Assembly: GCA_031296165.1 (NCBI GenBank)
Contig: JARLGF010000101.1
Coordinates: 1-32,110, forward strand
Reading direction: 5' to 3'
Source: Occallatibacter sp.
GTDB lineage: Bacteria; Acidobacteriota; Terriglobia; Terriglobales; Acidobacteriaceae
DNA: 32,110 bases
Below, one piece after another: positions 27,937 through 32,110 of the stretch; within the stretch, counting starts at the first letter, position 1; every line of letters starts with the position of its first letter. The position numbers were made by a program, and so were the translations under genes. The notes below the pieces were generated by a model, which was not told the DNA's origin, did not search any database, and worked only from the letters and a program-made list of their open reading frames with translations.

Positions 27937-27985
27937 CAGCTTCTGGCTCTTAGCCTCCAGCTTTTAGCTGGAGGCTAAGAGCTGC
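27937..27985. repeat. AGCT-type heptamer palindrome, rplF-rplR spacer
   Basis: Seven heptamers in one register: CAGCTTC, TGGCTCT, TAGCCTC, CAGCTTT, TAGCTGG, AGGCTAA, GAGCTGC. Here the two arms meet with almost no loop. 27947-27961 and 27967-27981 form a perfect 15-bp stem around TTTTA. The terminal CTG is 6 nt from the rplF stop codon. Confidence 0.88.
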
Positions 27986-27990
27986 ATTCC

Positions 27991-28530
27991 CTACTTCGCG
28001 CCCGTCTTGCCGGCCTTCTTCTTCAGCTTCTCGTCTGAGTAACGCACGCCCTTGTTCTTGTAAGGGTCAGGCTTGCGCAACGACCGCATATCGGCCGCCA
28101 CCTGGCCCACCTTCTGCCGGTCGATTCCGGTGATGGTCAAATGCGTCTGCTTGGGATCGACAGCAACCTCGATGCCCGTCGGCAGCGGAAACTCGATGGG
28201 ATGCGAGTAGCCCAATGTAAAGACCACCGTTCCCTTACCCTTCAACTCGGCGCGGTAACCAATGCCTACAATGTCCAGCTCGCGGGTCCAGCCCTTGGTC
28301 ACGCCCTCGACCGCATTGAATACCAGCGCGCGCGTCAGTCCGTGAAATGCGGCATGTTTGTCGCTGTCGCGGTTTACGTGCAACTCCCCGCCAACGGTCT
28401 CCAGTGTGATCCCATCGGCGATCAGCGCCGAAACCTTGCCCTTGGGCCCTTCGACCAGTACCGTATTGCCCTCAACCTTGTACTTGACGCCTGCAGGCAG
28501 CAGGATCGGCTTTTTTCCAATACGCGACAT
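27991..28530 (-). CDS. rplF: 50S ribosomal protein L6
   Basis: A 179-residue L6 made of two similar domains, located near the factor-binding site. It starts [20 protein letters not shown] and carries [35 protein letters not shown] and the conserved C-terminal [18 protein letters not shown]. The ATG at 28530 has AAAGGA upstream. An upstream in-frame start 20 codons earlier adds non-family sequence. AGCT-type arrays lie on both sides. Confidence 0.96.
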   Translation of the reverse strand: MSRIGKKPILLPAGVKYKVEGNTVLVEGPKGKVSALIADGITLETVGGELHVNRDSDKHAAFHGLTRALVFNAVEGVTKGWTRELDIVGIGYRAELKGKGTVVFTLGYSHPIEFPLPTGIEVAVDPKQTHLTITGIDRQKVGQVAADMRSLRKPDPYKNKGVRYSDEKLKKKAGKTGAK

Positions 28531-28605
28531 CGTTTCAATCCTTTGTCGGCTTGCGAGTCCCGCCGGAGCCTGTTTGCTCTTGCGTTCCACTGCAGCCCGT
28601 AAAAA

Positions 28606-28703
28606 CAGCTCTTAGCTGCCAGCTTTTAGCCTTTAGCTTCTTGCCAGCGCTATAAGTGATTGAACTCATCGTGCCGGCTGACAGCTAAAAGCTGATAGCT
28701 GCA
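28606..28703. repeat. AGCT-type heptamer inverted array, rpsH-rplF spacer
   Basis: Left arm 28606-28640 reads CAGCTCT, TAGCTGC, CAGCTTT, TAGCCTT, TAGCTTC. Right arm 28676-28703 reads GGCTGAC, AGCTAAA, AGCTGAT, AGCTGCA. The loop is 35 nt. The terminal CTG is 3 nt from the rpsH stop codon. Confidence 0.87.
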
Positions 28704-28704
28704 C

Positions 28705-29100
28705 TTACCAAACTTCGCAGAGTAGCTCGCCGCCTACGCCTTCGCGGCGCGCCTGTCGACCGGTCATCACGCCCTTGGGCGTGGTCATGATCGAGATGCC
28801 TAGCCCGCCCTGGACACGCTTGATCTCGTCATGGGCGATATACACGCGGCAGCCGGGACGCGAGATGCGCGCCAAGTCGCGGATAGCCGCTTCCGTACCG
28901 CCGTACTTCAGGTACACGCGCAGCACCAGCTTGCCCTCTTCTTCCTGGGTCTTGTAGTTCGAGATATAGCCCTCTTCCTTGAGGATGCGGGCAATCTCGG
29001 TCTTCAGCTTCGAAGCCGGTACATCCAGCTTCTGATGACGCGCCCGGATTGCATTCCGGATCCGCGCCAGAAAATCTGCTACTGGGTCGGTCAGACTCAT
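28705..29100 (-). CDS. rpsH: 30S ribosomal protein S8
   Basis: A 131-residue S8, which binds the central domain of 16S rRNA and, in E. coli, represses the spc operon through its mRNA. Hallmarks are MSLTDPVADFLARIRNAIRA, YISNYK, and the C-terminal GISIMTTPKGVMTGRQARRE with GGELLCEVW at the end. The ATG at 29100 has AAGGAGAAGGA upstream. The spacers on both sides carry AGCT-type arrays. Confidence 0.97.
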   Translation of the reverse strand: MSLTDPVADFLARIRNAIRARHQKLDVPASKLKTEIARILKEEGYISNYKTQEEEGKLVLRVYLKYGGTEAAIRDLARISRPGCRVYIAHDEIKRVQGGLGISIMTTPKGVMTGRQARREGVGGELLCEVW

Positions 29101-29158
29101 TCCTTCTCCTTCATTCCCCGTTCGTCCGCTACTGCGGAAACCTGCGGGAATGCAAAAA

Positions 29159-29249
29159 CAGCCTCTAGCTTTTAGCTACTAGCTCTTCTAACTCAGTGAA
29201 GCTTTTCGCCATTTCTCGAAAAGCTAAGAGCTAGAAGCTAGCAGCTGCC
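29159..29249. repeat. AGCT-type heptamer inverted array, rpsN-rpsH spacer
   Basis: Left arm 29159-29186 reads CAGCCTC, TAGCTTT, TAGCTAC, TAGCTCT. Right arm 29222-29249 reads AGCTAAG, AGCTAGA, AGCTAGC, AGCTGCC. The loop is 35 nt and includes a GAAGCTTTTCG / CGAAAAGC partial pairing. The terminal CTG is 5 nt from the rpsN stop codon. Confidence 0.87.
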
Positions 29250-29252
29250 TTT

Positions 29253-29438
29253 TTACCAGCTTGACTTCACGACGCCGGGAATTTCACCCTTGAGCGCCAA
29301 AGCCCGGAAACACAGGCGGCAGATACCGAACTTGCGCAGAAAGCCGCGAGGCCGTCCGCAGAGTTGGCACCGATTGTGCTTGCGGCTGCTGAACTTCGGC
29401 TTCCGCGCGTCTTTCACCCGTTTTGCTGTAGTTGCCAT
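29253..29438 (-). CDS. rpsN: 30S ribosomal protein S14, zinc-binding short type
   Basis: A 61-residue S14 of the short zinc-binding type. The ligands are C24, C27, C40 and C43 ([20 protein letters not shown]). Zinc-free S14 proteins are about 100 residues and lack these. S14 lies in the 30S head. The ATG at 29438 has GAGG upstream. The gene is flanked by AGCT-type arrays on both sides. Confidence 0.97.
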   Translation of the reverse strand: MATTAKRVKDARKPKFSSRKHNRCQLCGRPRGFLRKFGICRLCFRALALKGEIPGVVKSSW

Positions 29439-29454
29439 AAATCCTCTTCAACCT

Positions 29455-29602
29455 CAGCTATTAGCTTCTAGCTATTAGCTTCTAGCCTGCTCCCTGCTCA
29501 GCGTCGTTTCACGCTCATGGAACCGACTCGATATCGTTTTGCCTCAGATGCTCGTCCTACCTCGAAAAAGCTAAAGGCTAGAAGCTAGCAGCTAGAAGCT
29601 GT
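29455..29602. repeat. AGCT-type heptamer inverted array, rplE-rpsN spacer
   Basis: Left arm 29455-29489 reads CAGCTAT, TAGCTTC, TAGCTAT, TAGCTTC, TAGCCTG. Right arm 29568-29602 reads AAGCTAA, AGGCTAG, AAGCTAG, CAGCTAG, AAGCTGT. The loop is 78 nt, the longest among the AGCT-type arrays. The terminal CTG is 2 nt from the rplE stop, and the left arm stops 16 nt before the rpsN start. Confidence 0.9.
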
Positions 29603-29603
29603 C

Positions 29604-30152
29604 CTACGCGCCCTGCCGGAAGGGCATTCCAAAGTGCTTGAGCAACGCACGCGCCTGATTGTCGTCCTTGGCCGTGGTCACTATGGTGATGTTCATGCCC
29701 TTCAGCTTCTCCACCTTGGAGTAATCGATCTCCGGGAAGATCAACTGGTCGCGCAGGCCGAGCGTATAGTTGCCGCGCCCGTCAAAACTCTTGGTCGATA
29801 CCCCGCGAAAATCCCTGACCCTGGGCAGCGCCGTTGAAATCAGCCGGTCAAGAAACTCATAGGCCTTCTCATTGCGCAGCGTCACCATGGCGCCAATCGA
29901 CATGCCTTCGCGTACCTTGAAGGCCGCAATCGACTTCTTCGCCTTGGTGGTCACCGGCTTCTGCCCGGTAATCGCCATCAGGTCGCCCACCAGCGGGTCC
30001 AGCAGCTTGGTGTTCTGCGTGGCCTCGCCCAGACCCATGTTGATCACGATTTTCTCGAGCGCGGGCACCGCCATCGCGTTCTCAAGCCCCAGCTCCTTTT
30101 GCAGAGCCTGCTTGATTTCCTTGTGATACTTCTCTTTCAGCCTTGCCGTCAT
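29604..30152 (-). CDS. rplE: 50S ribosomal protein L5
   Basis: A 182-residue L5, which binds 5S rRNA and contacts P-site tRNA. Hallmarks are [40 protein letters not shown], the [20 protein letters not shown] segment, and [19 protein letters not shown] near the end. The ATG at 30152 has a GAAAGAGAG stretch some distance upstream. The 129-bp spacer to rplX has no heptamer array. Confidence 0.97.
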   Translation of the reverse strand: MTARLKEKYHKEIKQALQKELGLENAMAVPALEKIVINMGLGEATQNTKLLDPLVGDLMAITGQKPVTTKAKKSIAAFKVREGMSIGAMVTLRNEKAYEFLDRLISTALPRVRDFRGVSTKSFDGRGNYTLGLRDQLIFPEIDYSKVEKLKGMNITIVTTAKDDNQARALLKHFGMPFRQGA

Positions 30153-30281
30153 GTTCCACTACTCTCTTTCTTCCGGTCCCGGAGTGGCCCTCTCGTCCGA
30201 TTGGCCGTTTACCGTTGCGGAAGGGGTTGGCCGATCCTGGTTTGAGCTTCCTCGCTCACACAGTCACGGCTTGGGATCCCG

Positions 30282-30608
30282 CTACTTTTTGGTAGGCAGC
30301 GCCTGCCCGCACTTCTTGCACACCCGAACCTTGGTGCTGCCCTCAATCTTGTAGCCCACGCGCACCGGCCCGCAGGTGGAGCAGACAACCGCCACATTCG
30401 AGACGTTGATCGGCGATTCCTGCTCGGCAATGCCGCCCTTGGTCCGCTGCCCCTGCTTGCTCGAAACCGTCTTCTTGACCACCCGGACGTGCTCCACAAG
30501 CACGGTTCCCTTGTCGGGGAAGACGCGCAGCACACGGCCCGTCTTGCCGCGGTCCGAGCCCGTGAGAACCTTGACCGTATCGTTGCGATGAATATTCAAA
30601 CTCTGCAT
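30282..30608 (-). CDS. rplX: 50S ribosomal protein L24
   Basis: A 108-residue L24, an assembly initiator near the tunnel exit. It has the KOW motif region (NDTVKVLTGSDRGKTGRVLR) and the family segment GGIAEQESPINVSNVAVV. C76, C79, C97 and C100 form a CxxC-x17-CxxC zinc-ribbon pattern found in many but not all L24 proteins. The ATG at 30608 has GGAGAAG upstream. It follows rplN after an AGCT-type array. Confidence 0.96.
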   Translation of the reverse strand: MQSLNIHRNDTVKVLTGSDRGKTGRVLRVFPDKGTVLVEHVRVVKKTVSSKQGQRTKGGIAEQESPINVSNVAVVCSTCGPVRVGYKIEGSTKVRVCKKCGQALPTKK

Positions 30609-30623
30609 CTTCTTCTCCAGAAA

Positions 30624-30735
30624 CAGCTACTAGCTTCTAGCTATTAGCCTCTAGCTCTTCGTTCACAGCTCCCACCCTTTTCAACTCCGCCTGACTTTCC
30701 GGCACATAAGCTGAAGGCTAAAAGCTAGCGACTGT
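30624..30735. repeat. AGCT-type heptamer inverted array, rplN-rplX spacer
   Basis: Left arm 30624-30658 reads CAGCTAC, TAGCTTC, TAGCTAT, TAGCCTC, TAGCTCT. Right arm 30708-30735 reads AAGCTGA, AGGCTAA, AAGCTAG, CGACTGT. The terminal CTG is 3 nt from the rplN stop, and the left arm ends 15 nt before the rplX start. Confidence 0.88.
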
Positions 30736-30737
30736 CT

Positions 30738-31109
30738 TTACACAACTTCCGGGGCCAGCGAAACGATCTTCAAAAACTTCTTTTCGCGCAACTCGCGGGC
30801 CACCGGCCCAAAGACGCGCGTACCCACCGGCTCGTGCGCATCGTCGATCACCACGGCCGCGTTTTCATCGAACCTGATATAGGTTCCGTCACGCCTGCGG
30901 TACTCCTTGCGAGTGCGGACGATAACCGCCTTCACCACTTTGCCCTTTTTAATCGTGCCGTCCGGCGAGGCTTCCTTCACGGCCGCGGTCACGATGTCGC
31001 CGAGACCCGCCTTCTTGCCTAATCCCCCGCCCAGCGGCAGGATCACTTGCAGCTTGCGCGCGCCGGAGTTGTCGGCCACCGCGAGCATGGTTCTCATTTG
31101 CACAGCCAT
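30738..31109 (-). CDS. rplN: 50S ribosomal protein L14
   Basis: A 123-residue L14 at the subunit interface. Hallmarks are [19 protein letters not shown], the basic strand [29 protein letters not shown] and [20 protein letters not shown] at the end. The ATG at 31109 has AAGGAG upstream. It lies 25 bp after rpsQ. Confidence 0.97.
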   Translation of the reverse strand: MAVQMRTMLAVADNSGARKLQVILPLGGGLGKKAGLGDIVTAAVKEASPDGTIKKGKVVKAVIVRTRKEYRRRDGTYIRFDENAAVVIDDAHEPVGTRVFGPVARELREKKFLKIVSLAPEVV

Positions 31110-31134
31110 GGGTTCTTCTCCTTATCGCTCTCGT

Positions 31135-31461
31135 CTACTTGACGGCTGCCTTGGCAGCGTCTTCAATCTGACCGAGCGACGAGCGCCGGACAATTTCTTC
31201 CAGAGACCAGCGCTTCAACTTGCTCAGCGGCCGGGTTTCGCGAATCCGAACCACATCGCCCATGCGCGCGGAACTCTGCTCATCGTGCGCATAAAACTTC
31301 TTGGTGGTGCGCATGATTTTCTTGTACTTGGGATGGGGCTTGCGCATCTCGACCTCGACCACGATGGTCTTCTGCATCTTGGTCGAGACAACCTGGCCAA
31401 CCTTTTCGTTGCGCCGCGCGCCAGTAGCCGGCGCCTGCACTGCTTCTTTCGTCGCCGTCAT
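31135..31461 (-). CDS. rpsQ: 30S ribosomal protein S17
   Basis: A 108-residue S17, an early 16S rRNA-binding OB-fold protein. The core has [39 protein letters not shown] and [20 protein letters not shown]. It carries an N-terminal extension of about 18 residues and an Ala-rich C-terminal tail beyond the usual length of about 85. Its ATG directly abuts the rpmC stop codon, so the two are translationally coupled. Confidence 0.96.
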   Translation of the reverse strand: MTATKEAVQAPATGARRNEKVGQVVSTKMQKTIVVEVEMRKPHPKYKKIMRTTKKFYAHDEQSSARMGDVVRIRETRPLSKLKRWSLEEIVRRSSLGQIEDAAKAAVK

Positions 31462-31701
31462 TTAGCGGGCTCCCTTCTTGTTTTTCGTGGCTTCGGCGGC
31501 AGGGCCGCCCGCGCCAAGCTCACGCTCGCGGGCCACGGTCTTGATCTGTGCGATCTCTTTGCGCAACTGGCGGAGCTTCTTGACTCCGTCGTTCTGCCCC
31601 AGCGAGACCTGAAAGCGAAGCCGGAAGAGCTGCTCGGCAGTCGTTTTCTCCTGATGCCGTAGCTCTTCGTCGCTCAAAGTGCGAATCTTTGCCAGTTCCA
31701 T
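31462..31701 (-). CDS. rpmC: 50S ribosomal protein L29
   Basis: A 79-residue L29, a two-helix protein near the tunnel exit that helps dock trigger factor and signal recognition particle. Hallmarks are KIRTLSDEELRHQEKTTAEQ, LFRLRFQVSLGQ and KLRQLRKEIAQIKTVARER. An Ala/Lys/Gly-rich tail adds about 15 residues. The start at 31701 is preceded almost at once by the heptamer array. The GGAG in a repeat unit lies 13 nt upstream, and AAGAGAAG lies closer. Confidence 0.96.
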   Translation of the reverse strand: MELAKIRTLSDEELRHQEKTTAEQLFRLRFQVSLGQNDGVKKLRQLRKEIAQIKTVARERELGAGGPAAEATKNKKGAR

Positions 31702-31707
31702 CTTCTC

Positions 31708-31814
31708 TTAGCTCCTAGCTTTCAGCTTTCAGCTCTCAGCTTCCTACTGCTCATGCGTATCTCTTCGATTCAACGCGCTGAGCCGGAAGCTGACGGCCGA
31801 CCGTCAAAAGCTGC
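31708..31814. repeat. AGCT-type heptamer inverted array, rplP-rpmC spacer
   Basis: Left arm 31708-31742 reads TTAGCTC, CTAGCTT, TCAGCTT, TCAGCTC, TCAGCTT. Right arm 31780-31814 reads GAGCCGG, AAGCTGA, CGGCCGA, CCGTCAA, AAGCTGC, more diverged. The terminal CTG is 5 nt from the rplP stop. The left arm reaches to 6 nt before the rpmC start. Confidence 0.8.
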
Positions 31815-31818
31815 ATTT

Positions 31819-32110
31819 CTACTTCGCTTCGGCAACAACCTTTTCGGCGCCTGGGCGCATGACGAACTTTGTCCTGAGCGGCAGCTTGTTGGACGCCAGG
31901 CGCATTGCCTCTTCGGCGACGGTGGGGGATACCCCTTCCATCTCGAAGAGAATCTTGCCGGGCCGAACAACCGCAACCCAATGGTCGAGTGCGCCCTTGC
32001 CGGAACCCATTCGGACTTCGGCCGGCTTCTTGGTAATTGGCTTATCCGGGAATAGACGCAGCCAAACCTTGCCGCCACGCTTGATGAAACGGGTCATGGC
32101 AATACGGCTG
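31819..32110 (-). CDS. rplP: 50S ribosomal protein L16, C-terminal part
   Basis: The C-terminal 96 residues of L16, which sits near the A site and 5S rRNA. The frame stays open to the right edge: before the internal Met at 32097 it reads SRIA, matching the IEAARIAMTR region of the family, so the true start lies outside the window. Hallmarks are [39 protein letters not shown] and [16 protein letters not shown], with a short extra tail ([12 protein letters not shown]). Confidence 0.95.
   Translation of the reverse strand, partial: SRIAMTRFIKRGGKVWLRLFPDKPITKKPAEVRMGSGKGALDHWVAVVRPGKILFEMEGVSPTVAEEAMRLASNKLPLRTKFVMRPGAEKVVAEAK

Noticed and set aside
19330-31814. Heptamer arrays as a CRISPR array
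   Set aside because: The units are 7 bp, tandem without spacers and inverted in two arms. No cas genes are present.
19330-31814. Heptamer arrays as ordinary Rho-independent terminators
   Set aside because: No T tract follows the stems, and most loops are long. They lie within an operon whose downstream genes must be expressed.

Overview
The window looks like chromosomal DNA of an acidobacterium (Terriglobia-like). This is inferred from GC-rich codon use, the start of RpoA, the DUF1080 and FadE-type genes, and several kinds of small intergenic repeat. No 16S rRNA gene or tRNA is visible, so the placement is an inference.

Layout. Bases 1-210 hold the 5' end of a secreted Xaa-Pro aminopeptidase (minus strand). 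A structured leader (about 327-551) precedes a compact rimP-nusA-infB operon (552-6335) that ends in a strong terminator. Bases 6.4-15.7 kb are accessory: a lipoprotein paired with a small helical protein, a secreted DUF1080 protein, a PAP2-type membrane phosphatase, a 599-residue acyl-CoA dehydrogenase, a processive family 2 glycosyltransferase that probably starts at a CTG codon, a BrnT-type toxin with an overlapping antitoxin-like gene, an MNT nucleotidyltransferase followed by a truncated HEPN gene, and a medium-chain dehydrogenase/reductase. A gene-free stretch of about 0.9 kb with degenerate repeats (15745-16661) leads to guaB and a vanZ-like gene.

The right half (18835-32110, minus strand) is the end of the S10-spc-alpha ribosomal protein cluster. 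In transcription order it reads rplP (partial), rpmC, rpsQ, rplN, rplX, rplE, rpsN, rpsH, rplF, rplR, rpsE, rpmD, rplO, secY, adk, map, infA, rpmJ, rpsM, rpsK, rpsD, rpoA, rplQ. Gene order is canonical, but the spacers are not. Most spacers longer than about 100 bp carry short arrays of degenerate heptanucleotide repeats arranged as two inverted arms. There are two families, one built on an AGCT core and one on CAGTG/CACTG. In eleven spacers the upstream arm begins 0-6 nt after the stop codon of the preceding gene. This is the most unusual feature of the window.

The cluster and rimP-nusA-infB together supply ribosome, transcription and translation-initiation parts. The accessory middle contributes envelope and lipid functions and two toxin-antitoxin-like loci, one of them decayed.
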